Positions 35,891 through 44,572 of a DNA stretch of 64,000 bases are shown one piece after another. Location: contig CANNFX010000001.1 in the NCBI GenBank assembly GCA_947504025.1, positions 1,029,501 to 1,093,500 of the forward strand. The letters are read 5' to 3'. The notes under the pieces are model-generated. The model did no database searches, was not told the origin of the DNA, and saw nothing but the letters and a program-made list of their open reading frames with translations. The stretch's first letter is position 1. The number at the start of each line of letters is the position of its first letter. The position numbers were made by a program, and so were the translations under genes. Source of the DNA: an uncultured Sphingomonadaceae bacterium. Lineage in GTDB: Bacteria > Pseudomonadota > Alphaproteobacteria > Sphingomonadales > Sphingomonadaceae.

Positions 35891-36868
35891 ATGACCTATC
35901 GGATGCCGCCTGAATGGGCGAAGCAAGACTGGCTGTGGATCGGTTTCCCACATGATGGCGATGAATGGCCGGGCTTTCTGGGGCGGGCGCAAGAACAGAT
36001 TGCTGCCTTCGCCAATGCGGTTTCTGATAGCGGGCAGGAAGTTCGCCTGCTGGTCCGCGATGCCGCGAATGAAATGCGCGCGAAGGAACTGGTAAGTGCC
36101 TCAGTTACACTAGAGCGCCGAACCTATGGTGACATTTGGCTGCGCGACACAGGGCCGCTTGTTTTGTCCAATAGCGGTCAAAGAAAAGCCGTGCGCTTCG
36201 GCTTCAACGGCTGGGGCGAAAAGTATCTTATGGACGGAGATCAATCCATCGGAGCTGAGTTGGCAGGCAGTGCTGGGCTGGCATACGAAGCTTGTGATTG
36301 GGTTCTCGAAGGCGGTGCGATTGATGGGGATGGGACCGGGCTTGTTGTCACCACCGAACAATGCCTGCTCAACCCCAACCGTAACCCGTCGCTTTCTCGA
36401 GCGGACATCGAAGCACAGCTGAACTTTGATCTTGGCTTCGACCGCATTCTCTGGCTCGGCGACGGTTTGATCAACGATCATACCGATGGCCATGTCGACA
36501 ATCTTGCGCGTTTTGTTGCACCGAATGTGCTGGCTCTGCCCCGCGCCACAGGAGGCACTGACCCCAACGCCCCGATCTATGCCGATGCAAAGTCCCGCGC
36601 CGATGCCTTTGGCGTAGCGGTGGCCGAAATCCCATCCCCCGGATTGATAGAGCGCGATGGGCAAATCGAGCCAGCGAGCTATGCCAATTTCGCAATCACT
36701 TCCAAACTGGTCGTAGTGCCAACATTCGGTAGCGCTCATGACGCGGATGGTATCGCAGCGATTGCCGCACTGTTCCCGGACCGCGATGTTATCGGGTTGC
36801 CCGCAGACGCGGTGCTAGCGGGCGGCGGCGGATTTCACTGCGCAAGCCAGCAAATGCCCTCCGCCTGA
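35891..36868 (+). CDS. aguA: Agmatine deiminase family protein
   Basis: Guanidino-group-modifying (PAD-type) enzyme, 325 residues, expected to convert agmatine to N-carbamoylputrescine and ammonia. Conserved features: WIGFPHDGDEWPG at the start, DIWLRDTGPL (about 83), EGGAIDGDGTGLVVTTEQCLLNPNRN (about 140), DHTDGHVDNLARF (about 196) and the catalytic cysteine in GGGFHCASQQMP at the C-terminus. No aguB lies next to it, so polyamine use is unproven. Confidence 0.92.
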   Translation: MTYRMPPEWAKQDWLWIGFPHDGDEWPGFLGRAQEQIAAFANAVSDSGQEVRLLVRDAANEMRAKELVSASVTLERRTYGDIWLRDTGPLVLSNSGQRKAVRFGFNGWGEKYLMDGDQSIGAELAGSAGLAYEACDWVLEGGAIDGDGTGLVVTTEQCLLNPNRNPSLSRADIEAQLNFDLGFDRILWLGDGLINDHTDGHVDNLARFVAPNVLALPRATGGTDPNAPIYADAKSRADAFGVAVAEIPSPGLIERDGQIEPASYANFAITSKLVVVPTFGSAHDADGIAAIAALFPDRDVIGLPADAVLAGGGGFHCASQQMPSA

Positions 36869-36907
36869 TCTTAACACTTCCTTAGGGCACCGGCGCGACA
36901 ATGGTGC

Positions 36908-37030
36908 ATGGCCAAAGCTATTGCCCTAATCCGTGACACGCGCATCGACACTGCAAACATGCTGCGAAGCGCAATCGTGACCGGCTGTGCTGCCACGCTG
37001 ATCCTCGCTGGATCCGCGCTACCTTTCTAA
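36908..37030 (+). CDS. Possible small single-span membrane protein
   Basis: A 40-residue frame starting MAKAIALIRDTRIDTANM and ending in a hydrophobic stretch (AIVTGCAATLILAGSALPF). It fills the gap between aguA and the convergent permease gene, ending one base before its stop. The ribosome site is weak. The basic start plus a membrane-like helix is the only support, so it is a candidate, not a certain gene. Confidence 0.35.
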   Translation: MAKAIALIRDTRIDTANMLRSAIVTGCAATLILAGSALPF

Positions 37031-37031
37031 A

Positions 37032-37775
37032 TCAAAGTAACTTGATGAGCGCGGCGATGGCCGTGCCGCCCAGCACAGTCACTGTGAAGGTTCGCCAGAC
37101 CTTGTCGCTGACCTTCCCGAAAGCCAGTGTGCCAAGATAGTTGCCGATCAGCACCACTGGAAACAGCAGCGCCCCAAGCCCCACCAACCGCCATTCCATC
37201 ACGCCGATAGCCATGCCCGACCCGATCCCAGCCGTTGCCGCAATCGTAAAGATCAACAGCATCGAGGCTCGGGCAATTTCCTTGGGAATATCGCGACCGA
37301 GGTAATAGGGTACCACCGGGATTCCCGGCATTCCGGCAAACCCCGTCAGCAAACCGCTGCTCATACCAGTCAGGCCAGTATTGATCTTGCCCGGCAAATC
37401 CGCTGGCCTGCGCGGCAGCAAGACGACGGTGAAGGCTGAGAGCGCACAGATGGCGATCAACATTCTGGCCAGATCGGGCGGCGTAGCTTCCAAGGCAATG
37501 AGCCCCATCGGCGTACCGACAATTACCAGCAGGCCTATCATCCATGCAGAACTCTCGGCCTCCCGCATCAAACGGCGTATTTCACTGAGGCCGATCAGCA
37601 GTGCGACAACATTGGTCGCGAGCACTGCCTCAACCGGAGTTATAGCTAGCGCAAGTACTGGCACCAACAGAATTGCCAGACCGAACCCCGCCAGTCCGCG
37701 GATAAAAGCCGCTGCCAAAGTGGCAGCAATCGCTATTGCTATCTGGCCAGGACCGAAGCCTGCAAGCAATTCCAA
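37032..37775 (-). CDS. TauE/SafE family sulfite/sulfonate exporter-type permease
   Basis: A 247-residue polytopic membrane protein of the TauE/SafE (DUF81) family with about eight helices in two similar halves (LAGFGLAILLVPVLALAITPVEAVLATN in the first; GMSSGLLTGFAGMPGIPVVPYYLG in the second). The substrate, often sulfite or sulfonate anions, is not readable. The TTG start lies 15 bases after thrS, so it may share that transcript and its attenuation control. Confidence 0.88.
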   Translation of the reverse strand: MELLAGFGPGQIAIAIAATLAAAFIRGLAGFGLAILLVPVLALAITPVEAVLATNVVALLIGLSEIRRLMREAESSAWMIGLLVIVGTPMGLIALEATPPDLARMLIAICALSAFTVVLLPRRPADLPGKINTGLTGMSSGLLTGFAGMPGIPVVPYYLGRDIPKEIARASMLLIFTIAATAGIGSGMAIGVMEWRLVGLGALLFPVVLIGNYLGTLAFGKVSDKVWRTFTVTVLGGTAIAALIKLL

Positions 37776-37790
37776 CGGATCAGACTTTGA

Positions 37791-39812
37791 TCAATTTGAG
37801 CGCAAATCAGGCGCGAGTGCGTTTTCCTTGAGCATCGCAACCGCGTCATCAAGCGTCAGGAACTGCTGCTCCTTCTCGCCCAAGGTACGGATGGCAACCT
37901 TGCCTTCTTCAGCCTCACGCATACCGACGACCAGCAAATGCGGAACTTTCGCAAGTGAATGTTCGCGCACCTTATAATTGATCTTCTCGTTGCGCATGTC
38001 CGTTTCGACGCGAATCCCTGCGGCTTGCAGTTTGGCAAACACTTCAGCGCCATATTCATCTGCGTCAGAAACAATCGTCGCGACCACGGCCTGCACCGGC
38101 GCAAGCCAAAGCGGCAGCTTACCAGCGTAGTTTTCGATCAGAATGCCGATGAAACGCTCATATGAACCGAAAATCGCGCGATGCAGCATGACGGGACGGT
38201 GCTTGCCGCCATCTTCGCCAATGTAAGCCGCATCTAGCCGTTCAGGCAGTACGCGATCCGACTGGATCGTACCGACCTGCCACGTGCGGCCTATGGCATC
38301 GGTCAGATGCCATTCCAGTTTGGGAGCATAGAACGCACCTTCACCCGGGAGCTCTTCCCAGCCGAATTCTTCGGTCGCCATTCCGGCTTCCTTGACCGCG
38401 TTGCGGAGTTCTTCCTCGGCCTTGTCCCAGTCGGCATCGCTGCCGAAACGTTCGTCAGGGCGCGTGGCGAGTTTCACCGCGAATTTCTCAAAGCCGAGCT
38501 CTTTATAGACGCGGCCAGCCAGCTCGCAGAAACGGCGAACTTCCTCCACGACTTGATCTTCTGTGCAGAAAATGTGCCCATCATCCTGCGTAAACTGGCG
38601 CACGCGCATCAGCCCGTGGAGCGCACCGTGGGGTTCGTTGCGGTGGCAGCAACCCATTTCGCCCATGCGCAGTGGCAGGTCGCGATAAGACGTGATGCCT
38701 TGCTTGAAGATCAGGACATGCGCGGGGCAGTTCATCGGCTTCACAGCCATCCAGTCTGCTTCGCCGCTGATAACCGGGCCGTCATCTTCGGTGTTCGGCA
38801 CTTCGTCAGGAATCACGAACATGTTTTCGCGATATTTGCCCCAGTGCCCGGATTGCTCCCACTGGCGTGCGTCCATGATCTGCGGCGTTTTGACTTCCTG
38901 ATAGTCGCCCGCATCCATCGCGCGACGCATATAGGCTTCCAGCTCGCGCCAGATTTTATAGCCCTTAGGATGCCAGAATACGCTACCGTGTGCTTCTTCC
39001 TGTAAGTGGAACAGGTCCATCTCACGTCCGAGCTTTCGGTGGTCGCGCTTGGCGGCTTCTTCGAGCCGCATCAGATGCTGGTTGAGTTGCTTCTTATTCA
39101 GCCAGCCCGTGCCGTAGATGCGCGTAAGCTGTTCATTGCGCTGGTCGCCGCGCCAATAGGCACCGGCAACGCGCATCAGTTTAAACGCCTGCGGATCAAG
39201 CTTACCCGTGCTGGAAAGATGCGGGCCGCGGCACATATCCATCCATGCTGTAGGGTCGTCGGCGCTGCCGGACCAATAGACCGTCAGCTCTTCACCTTCA
39301 GGAAGCTCGGCAGCCCACTCGGCCTTAAACTTCTCACCATCATCGGACCATTTCTTGATCAGATCGCCGCGGCTCCACGCTTCGCGGCGCAGCGGCTTAT
39401 CGGCCTTAATAATATCGCGCATCTTTTCTTCGATGGCAGGCAGATCATCCATCGAAAACGGCTCACGGCCGGCAGGAGCCATGACATCATAATAGAAGCC
39501 ATCATCCGTCGATGGACCGAATGTAATCTGCGTGCCGGGCCACAGGGCCTGCACTGCTTCGGCCAATACGTGTGCGAAATCGTGACGAGCGAGTTCAAGA
39601 GCATCGTCTTCGTCACGGCTGGTTACCAACGCTAGCTCTGCATCGCCTTCGAAAGGCCTGCCGATATCGCGCAATTCGCCGTCAACGCGGGCGGCGATGG
39701 CAGCTTTGGCAAGGCCGGGGCCGATGGCGGCGGCAACATCCGCAGGCGTAGAGCCTTCGGGCATCTCGCGCACAGAACCGTCGGGCAGGCTGATTTTTAG
39801 TAGTTCGCTCAT
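37791..39812 (-). CDS. thrS: Threonyl-tRNA synthetase
   Basis: Class II synthetase, 673 residues. Order: TGS domain (residues 1-65), editing domain with [10 protein letters not shown] and [10 protein letters not shown], catalytic domain with the zinc ligands in [15 protein letters not shown] and [10 protein letters not shown], and a C-terminal anticodon domain ([26 protein letters not shown]). It is preceded by a threonine-rich leader peptide and alternative hairpins (39913-40030), so its expression is probably tuned by charged tRNA-Thr through attenuation. Confidence 0.98.
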   Translation of the reverse strand: MSELLKISLPDGSVREMPEGSTPADVAAAIGPGLAKAAIAARVDGELRDIGRPFEGDAELALVTSRDEDDALELARHDFAHVLAEAVQALWPGTQITFGPSTDDGFYYDVMAPAGREPFSMDDLPAIEEKMRDIIKADKPLRREAWSRGDLIKKWSDDGEKFKAEWAAELPEGEELTVYWSGSADDPTAWMDMCRGPHLSSTGKLDPQAFKLMRVAGAYWRGDQRNEQLTRIYGTGWLNKKQLNQHLMRLEEAAKRDHRKLGREMDLFHLQEEAHGSVFWHPKGYKIWRELEAYMRRAMDAGDYQEVKTPQIMDARQWEQSGHWGKYRENMFVIPDEVPNTEDDGPVISGEADWMAVKPMNCPAHVLIFKQGITSYRDLPLRMGEMGCCHRNEPHGALHGLMRVRQFTQDDGHIFCTEDQVVEEVRRFCELAGRVYKELGFEKFAVKLATRPDERFGSDADWDKAEEELRNAVKEAGMATEEFGWEELPGEGAFYAPKLEWHLTDAIGRTWQVGTIQSDRVLPERLDAAYIGEDGGKHRPVMLHRAIFGSYERFIGILIENYAGKLPLWLAPVQAVVATIVSDADEYGAEVFAKLQAAGIRVETDMRNEKINYKVREHSLAKVPHLLVVGMREAEEGKVAIRTLGEKEQQFLTLDDAVAMLKENALAPDLRSN

Positions 39813-39912
39813 GAGTCTCGTCTCAATTGTTCCGGCGCGCCATGGCAGAAAGCAGGCCGCACCGGAAGGGCGACGTCATGTTTGGATAAGAGTTCGAGAG
39901 GAGACGCCAACC

Positions 39913-39984
39913 GCCCGAACCCCGGCTTCCCGGGGACGGGCAGAAGCAGCTATCAGGCCACAACCGTCCGCCCCGGGAAGCCCG
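39913..39984 (-). promoter_or_regulatory. Attenuator: mutually exclusive hairpins ahead of thrS
   Basis: Three segments on the minus strand. A (39984-39964, inside the leader frame just after the Thr codons), B (39941-39921) and C (39925-39913, sharing its first bases with B's end). A pairs with B over GGCTTCCCGGGG. B pairs with C as GCCCGTCCCCGG/CCGGGGTTCGGGC with a 4-base loop. A stalled ribosome at the Thr codons frees A for A:B; a ribosome at the stop covers A and allows B:C, the terminating form. The B:C stem has no T-run, so termination might be Rho-assisted. Confidence 0.65.
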
Positions 39985-40030
39985 AGGTGGTGATAGTGGT
40001 AGTAGTGCTCTTGTTCGTCATGCGGCTCAT
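39953..40030 (-). CDS. thrS leader peptide (threonine-rich)
   Basis: A 25-residue frame MSRMTNKSTTTTITTSGFP... ending at 39953, 140 bases ahead of thrS. Seven of residues 5-15 are threonine, then the frame passes into the hairpin A segment and stops ahead of B. A second ATG at 40021 would give a 22-residue form. The ribosome site is weak in both cases. Leaders of this composition control threonine genes in enterobacteria; ahead of thrS it would sense tRNA-Thr charging directly. Confidence 0.75.
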   Translation of the reverse strand: MSRMTNKSTTTTITTSGFPGRTVVA

Positions 40031-40052
40031 ATAGCGGTGAAACGTTAAGCCT

Positions 40053-41726
40053 TCAACCAATGTCCAAGGTTTGACTACCAGCCTCGGTGGAAACCTGCTT
40101 GACCGATGCAAGCGTGGTTGAACGCGTTTTGATACTGCCAAGGAACCGGTATTCCGAAGTCGCCCGCGTCGGCGTCAGCTCCACGGCCATATAACCTCGC
40201 TGGGAAGTCTCCGCCCATTTGAGCTGCGAATTGCGCGCGACGGAGTCTGCGGCCAGATCTTGCGGCTTGATCCATGGCAGAGTGTTTTCGAAACCCGGTG
40301 ACGATACCGAGTGGCCAGCGAATTCCACACCGGCACTCGCGCCCATATTTGTAAGGTCTGAAGCCCAGGCATTGTGACTATCACCTGCTAGAACAACCAG
40401 ATTGGCATTCGCCTCCTGCGCCGCGCCTAGGAGCCTTTCACGCGCCGCCGGATAGCCATCCCATGCGTCCATATTGAACGGCAGGCCCGCTTTGCTAGCC
40501 GCCACCGAATTCTCCAGCAATGTGCGAATATACACAGGGAATTGGGCATTCACTCCGTCTAGAACAGCGTCCGAAGTCGAGAGGCTGGTCATTATGACTT
40601 GCTGCGCCAAAACCTGCCAGACTTTGCCCGACTTCCGCGACTGCTTCATTCCTTTGGCGAGCCATGTCTCTTGCGAAGCACCCATCAACGTGCGCGACGG
40701 ATCGCGCCATTCATTGTCGCGGAAGGCTTCAAATGCAGCCTGAATGCGTTCCGGATCGCCCTCGCCCCGCTTGATGACAGCGCCCAAATCAAACGGTTTG
40801 CTACGCGCAGTCACACGCGTCTCAAGCCGGAACAAGGTTGCCAGATCGCCAATGTCATAGGCAGCCCATGGCTCGTCCGAGACGGGCAACCATTCGCGGT
40901 AAGCCTGCATTGCTGCGCGTTTGCGGACATCCCACGAGCCTTCGGATGCCGGTTGATGGTTTTCCGCGCCTCCTGCGTAACTATCATTGGCGCTCTCGTG
41001 GTCGTCGGGCACTGCGATCATCGGGAACAGCTGGTGTAAACGCTGCAAATCAGTATCGGCACGATAGCTGGCGTAGCGGGTGCGGTAATCTGTCAGTACG
41101 ACAATCTCGGTTAGCGGCGCAGTCATGCGCCCGGCAACTTCCTGACTAGTGGAAGGATAAACCCCGGCGCCATATTCATAGAGATAATCGCCGGTATGGA
41201 CGATCAGATCAACATCATCTGCGTGGACAATATGGGCATAGGCGTTGAACCAGCCGAAACCGATGTTCGAACAGCCGACAACTGCCATACGGAAACGCGC
41301 CGATGGACCTTCCGGCAATGTCCGAGTGCGGCCCGTTGGTGAAACCGCACCGCTTTCGGCGATGAAGCGGTAATAATACCAGCGATCTGGGCTAAGCCCC
41401 TTCGCAGTAGCCTTGGCGCAGAAACCGCGACTGCGCGATGCTGCAACCGTACCGCCGCTGACCACACGCGAAAACTCGGCGTCCTCCGCCACCTCATACG
41501 CGAGCGTCGCGGCATCGCCTCCATGCACATAACGCGTCCAAAGCAGCACCGACGTCGCCCCCGGTTCGCCGCTCGCAACGCAATGCGTGAAACCTCCCGC
41601 ATGCTGCTGTGCCGAAAGAGGAGCAGCAGCAAACGCAGTCCCGAACATGGCTGCACCGATAAGCGTACGGCGGTCCACTGTGGGTAGGTTCGAGGCCATG
41701 GGTGATGCGGGGCGTTGCGTGGTCAT
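40053..41726 (-). CDS. phoD: PhoD-type alkaline phosphatase/phosphodiesterase (Tat-exported)
   Basis: A 557-residue exported phosphohydrolase. A twin-arginine signal (VDRRTLIGAAMFGTAF) is followed by a fibronectin-like N-terminal domain and the metallophosphatase core with VHTGDYLYEYG, VPDDHE, and VLAGDSHNAWASDL metal-binding motifs. PhoD enzymes bind Fe and Ca and release phosphate from esters in the periplasm or outside. The thrS leader promoter must lie in or near the 3' end of this gene, since only 22 bases separate the stop from the leader start. Confidence 0.93.
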   Translation of the reverse strand: MTTQRPASPMASNLPTVDRRTLIGAAMFGTAFAAAPLSAQQHAGGFTHCVASGEPGATSVLLWTRYVHGGDAATLAYEVAEDAEFSRVVSGGTVAASRSRGFCAKATAKGLSPDRWYYYRFIAESGAVSPTGRTRTLPEGPSARFRMAVVGCSNIGFGWFNAYAHIVHADDVDLIVHTGDYLYEYGAGVYPSTSQEVAGRMTAPLTEIVVLTDYRTRYASYRADTDLQRLHQLFPMIAVPDDHESANDSYAGGAENHQPASEGSWDVRKRAAMQAYREWLPVSDEPWAAYDIGDLATLFRLETRVTARSKPFDLGAVIKRGEGDPERIQAAFEAFRDNEWRDPSRTLMGASQETWLAKGMKQSRKSGKVWQVLAQQVIMTSLSTSDAVLDGVNAQFPVYIRTLLENSVAASKAGLPFNMDAWDGYPAARERLLGAAQEANANLVVLAGDSHNAWASDLTNMGASAGVEFAGHSVSSPGFENTLPWIKPQDLAADSVARNSQLKWAETSQRGYMAVELTPTRATSEYRFLGSIKTRSTTLASVKQVSTEAGSQTLDIG

Positions 41727-41806
41727 ACCCTACCCCTAGCCGCCACTACTTACCACGCCAAGCCATGCCAAAACCACCCGTCTAATGACAAGGGTGCCAT
41801 CCATCT

Positions 41807-41847
41807 TGTCAATGTCGCTTGACATATCGACGAATCATGTCTAGTAC
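41807..41847 (+). promoter_or_regulatory. Promoter with overlapping palindromic operator of the XRE operon
   Basis: TTGACA (41819-41824), 17 bases, TAGTAC (41842-41847). The -35 box is the right arm of TGTCAA-N6-TTGACA (41807-41824), and ATGTC-N4-GACAT overlaps it in another register. A further TTGACA half-site reaches the start codon at 41871-41876. Likely the autoregulatory site of the XRE protein encoded at the end of this small operon. Confidence 0.6.
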
Positions 41848-41875
41848 CCTTTACATCAAGCAAAGGAACATTGAC

Positions 41876-42055
41876 ATGACCACCATTCAAAGAAGCCTGC
41901 TGATCGCCTCGGCCATGTTGCTGACATCGGTACTCGCGATCTTCGACATCATCCCTGCTGCATTCGCCGAATACGCGCCGCTGTTCTGGCTTGTATTTGT
42001 GCCGTGGACGCTAGCTGGCGAGAAGAGCAAATGCCCGGTTGGAGGCGTACGATGA
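41876..42055 (+). CDS. Small two-helix membrane protein of the XRE operon
   Basis: A 59-residue membrane protein with two hydrophobic segments (LLIASAMLLTSVLAIFDIIPAAF and YAPLFWLVFVPWTLAG) and a basic C-terminus with one cysteine. Function unknown. Its stop overlaps the start of the next gene (ATGA). The frame is open back to 41819, but that would remove the promoter; AAGGA precedes the ATG at 41876. Confidence 0.65.
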   Translation: MTTIQRSLLIASAMLLTSVLAIFDIIPAAFAEYAPLFWLVFVPWTLAGEKSKCPVGGVR

Positions 42056-42675
42056 CCTCGGCAGACACGAACAGAGCCACCGGCAAGGGCCCACTTTTCT
42101 ATGTCGGCTTAATGGCCGCCGCTTATGCCGCCGTCGCCGCGCTGGCGATCACCGGTGCTGTCGAAGGGCCGGCTATATACATGCTCGTGATCGCACCGTT
42201 CGGGCTTGTATTCCCGATGATGGCCGCCGCTAACCGCAGAATCGACGCAGGCGGCGCCGGTTGCATCGGAAAAGGCGAGGCCCAGCGCCGCTATATGAAG
42301 CGAGTTGCCATGTTCAGCTCTCTCTACCTTGTAGTGCTGGGCGTGATGACCTTCGTCCTCAAGAGTAGCGAGCCCCACTTCGCCATTCGTTCTATTCTAG
42401 CGTTATTGCCGGGGCTGGCCGTCATCGGCATTTTCTGGGCAGTCGGTCGTCTGATTGTCGAAGAACAGGACGAATTCCTGCGTATGCTGGTCATTCGCCA
42501 ATCGCTCATCGCTACCGGCTTCGCGCTGAGTGCCGCGACCGTATGGGGCTTCCTAGAAACTGCCGACGTTGTGTTCCATCTCGAAGCCTATTGGTGGGCA
42601 GTCGCATGGTTCTTTGGCCTCGGTGTCGGCGCTGCAGCAAACCGCGTGCAATATGGCACTTGGGGTGCGGTATGA
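42052..42675 (+). CDS. Polytopic membrane protein of the XRE operon
   Basis: A 207-residue inner-membrane protein with about six hydrophobic segments and no motif I recognise. The start ATG at 42052 follows GGAGG at 42041. Such membrane proteins are often paired with a one-domain XRE regulator as here (4-base overlap), and some such pairs sense envelope conditions; this is inference from layout only. Confidence 0.75.
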   Translation: MTSADTNRATGKGPLFYVGLMAAAYAAVAALAITGAVEGPAIYMLVIAPFGLVFPMMAAANRRIDAGGAGCIGKGEAQRRYMKRVAMFSSLYLVVLGVMTFVLKSSEPHFAIRSILALLPGLAVIGIFWAVGRLIVEEQDEFLRMLVIRQSLIATGFALSAATVWGFLETADVVFHLEAYWWAVAWFFGLGVGAAANRVQYGTWGAV

Positions 42676-42863
42676 AAAACCGGCTCAAAGTTCTCCGCGC
42701 AGAGCGGAGTTGGAGCCAGCAAGATCTGGCCGACCGGTTGGCTGTCTCACGCCAAAGCGTGAACGCAATCGAGACTGGCAAGTATGATCCGTCCCTGCCG
42801 CTCGCGTTCAAGCTGGCCGACGTTTTTGAACTCGCCATCGAAGACATATTCGAGCGCGACTGA
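42672..42863 (+). CDS. XRE family helix-turn-helix regulator (single domain)
   Basis: A 63-residue HTH_3 protein: LKVLRAERSWSQQDLADRLAVS and RQSVNAIETGKYDPSLPLAFKLADVF form the DNA-binding domain, and the IEDIFERD ending is typical of the short YozG-like regulators. It has no sensor domain, so it probably acts with the two membrane proteins encoded ahead of it. Candidate binding sites are the palindromes around 41807-41824. Confidence 0.9.
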   Translation: MKNRLKVLRAERSWSQQDLADRLAVSRQSVNAIETGKYDPSLPLAFKLADVFELAIEDIFERD

Positions 42864-42881
42864 ACCAATTGGAGACAAACC

Positions 42882-43790
42882 ATGAGACCATTGATTGCCG
42901 CTTTTGCAGCAACTGTTGCCATCGCCATGCCTGTGGGCGCCTTCGCTCAAAGCACCGAGACTGAAGTAACCGCCGCCCAGCCTACACGCTTCACTGTCGA
43001 GACGATTGGCGAGGGACCAGACGTGGTTATGATCCCAGGCCTCTCCAGCCCGCGTGAAGTATGGCGTCCGAATGCCGAAAAACTGGCCGCAACGCACCGC
43101 GTCCATCTGGTACAAATTCGCGGCTTCGGTGACGATGCGGGAGCAAACGCCGAAGGGCCGGTGCTGCAACCTTTCGTGACAGAATTAGCGGAATATCTGT
43201 CAGCAGAAGAAATCGTAGCACCTGCTATCATCGGCCATTCAATGGGCGGATTGGCGGCCATGATGCTGGGAGCACAGAACCCTGATCTGCCCGGCCGGAT
43301 CATGATTGTTGATGCATTGCCTTTCATAGGCGTCATCTTCGGGGTGCAAGACCTCGAAACCATGACGCCGCGTGCAGAACAAATGCGAGCGATGATGTTA
43401 GCCGGACCGCAAGCAAAAAAAACCGATTGCTCCGCTGTGGAAGAGACGGACGGGCTTCCTGCCGGCAACATGTCCAACACCCACAAGGGTACATGTTTGG
43501 TTGGTAATTGGAGCGCGGCGGCTGACAAGCGTGTATTCGCGCAGGCCATGTATGACGACATGGTAACCGACATGCGCACTGACATCGCAAAGATTACCGC
43601 TCCGATGACCGTGGTCTATGGCCGTGACGAACGCGGAGTCCCAGTGGCAATGATGGATGCAATCTACGCCAGTAACTTCGCTGCGGCCCCAGAAACCGAA
43701 TTCGTGCCGGTAGATGGCAGCTATCACTTTGTGATGCTGGACCAGCCCGAGAAAATGCAGACTGCTCTTGAAGCATTTCTCGCCGACTGA
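42882..43790 (+). CDS. Exported alpha/beta hydrolase
   Basis: A 302-residue hydrolase with a signal peptide (LIAAFAATVAIAMPVGAFAQ). Alpha/beta-hydrolase fold signs are the oxyanion-region VMIPGLSSPREVW, the nucleophile elbow GHSMGG (Ser124 by my count), a late aspartate near VVYGRDERGVP and the catalytic histidine in GSYHFVMLDQP. It lies 18 bases after the XRE gene, with GGAGAC ahead of the ATG, so it may be in that operon. The substrate is unknown; a secreted lipase or esterase is possible. Confidence 0.85.
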   Translation: MRPLIAAFAATVAIAMPVGAFAQSTETEVTAAQPTRFTVETIGEGPDVVMIPGLSSPREVWRPNAEKLAATHRVHLVQIRGFGDDAGANAEGPVLQPFVTELAEYLSAEEIVAPAIIGHSMGGLAAMMLGAQNPDLPGRIMIVDALPFIGVIFGVQDLETMTPRAEQMRAMMLAGPQAKKTDCSAVEETDGLPAGNMSNTHKGTCLVGNWSAAADKRVFAQAMYDDMVTDMRTDIAKITAPMTVVYGRDERGVPVAMMDAIYASNFAAAPETEFVPVDGSYHFVMLDQPEKMQTALEAFLAD

Positions 43791-43828
43791 CCTTGCCCTT
43801 GCTCACACGCCATCGCACAAGGTGGCGC

Positions 43829-44566
43829 ATGAACGACACACAATTTCACACTATGCCGGACGGCCGCCGGATCGCCTTTCGTTACTTGACGGGGGAAGGT
43901 CCGGCGCTCGTTTTTCTACCTGGGTATATGTCTGACATGGCCGGCAGCAAAGCTGCCGCTACAATGGATTGGGCCGCTGCGAATGGCCGCGAATGCCTAC
44001 TGCTTGACTATTCAGGCTGCGGGAAAAGTTCGGGTGACTTTTCTGACGGCACTTTGTCCAAGTGGCGCGACGAGATTCTGGTTTTACTAGATGCCTGCAG
44101 CATAGGCCGCGCTACACTGATCGGCTCATCAATGGGCGGTTGGCTTATGCTTATAGTGGCCGAAGCACTCGGCACTCGCATAGCCGGAATGGTCGGGATC
44201 GCGTCGGCACCAGATTTCACTGATTGGGGTTTCTCAGACGAACAGAAATCGGTGTTAGCGACGGGCGGTACCGTCTTCGAAGATAGCCCTTATGGACCCG
44301 AGCCGACACCGACCTATGCCGTTTTTTGGACTGACGGCGAGGCGCAAACAATACTCGGACGCGAAATTGCCATCGACTGCCCAGTTCGCCTCCTACACGG
44401 ACAAGAGGACGCCGACGTGCCTTGGGGGACATCTTTGCGGCTTGCCGAAAAATTGCGTTCTCCGGACGTTCAGGTGACTCTCGTCAAGGCAGGCGATCAC
44501 CGCTTGTCACGCGATGAAGATATCGCACTGTTACTGCGAACAATCGCAAATCTGCCGAAAGATTGA
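43829..44566 (+). CDS. Alpha/beta hydrolase
   Basis: A 245-residue cytosolic hydrolase with LVFLPGYMSDMAG, the nucleophile elbow GSSMGGW, an acid in LHGQEDADVPW and a histidine in KAGDHRLSRDED. The AAG(G)TGG ribosome site supports ATG 43829. It resembles palmitoyl-thioesterase/ABHD10-like carboxylesterases of alphaproteobacteria. It is 38 bases after the previous hydrolase and 6 bases ahead of the TPR gene; substrate unknown. Confidence 0.87.
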   Translation: MNDTQFHTMPDGRRIAFRYLTGEGPALVFLPGYMSDMAGSKAAATMDWAAANGRECLLLDYSGCGKSSGDFSDGTLSKWRDEILVLLDACSIGRATLIGSSMGGWLMLIVAEALGTRIAGMVGIASAPDFTDWGFSDEQKSVLATGGTVFEDSPYGPEPTPTYAVFWTDGEAQTILGREIAIDCPVRLLHGQEDADVPWGTSLRLAEKLRSPDVQVTLVKAGDHRLSRDEDIALLLRTIANLPKD

Positions 44567-44572
44567 CCTCAC

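Noticed and set aside
39953..40141. A 62-residue minus-strand frame covering the thrS leader
   Set aside because: Its first part lies in the phoD coding region without a start signal; only the last 25 codons from 40030, or 22 from 40021, make sense as a leader.
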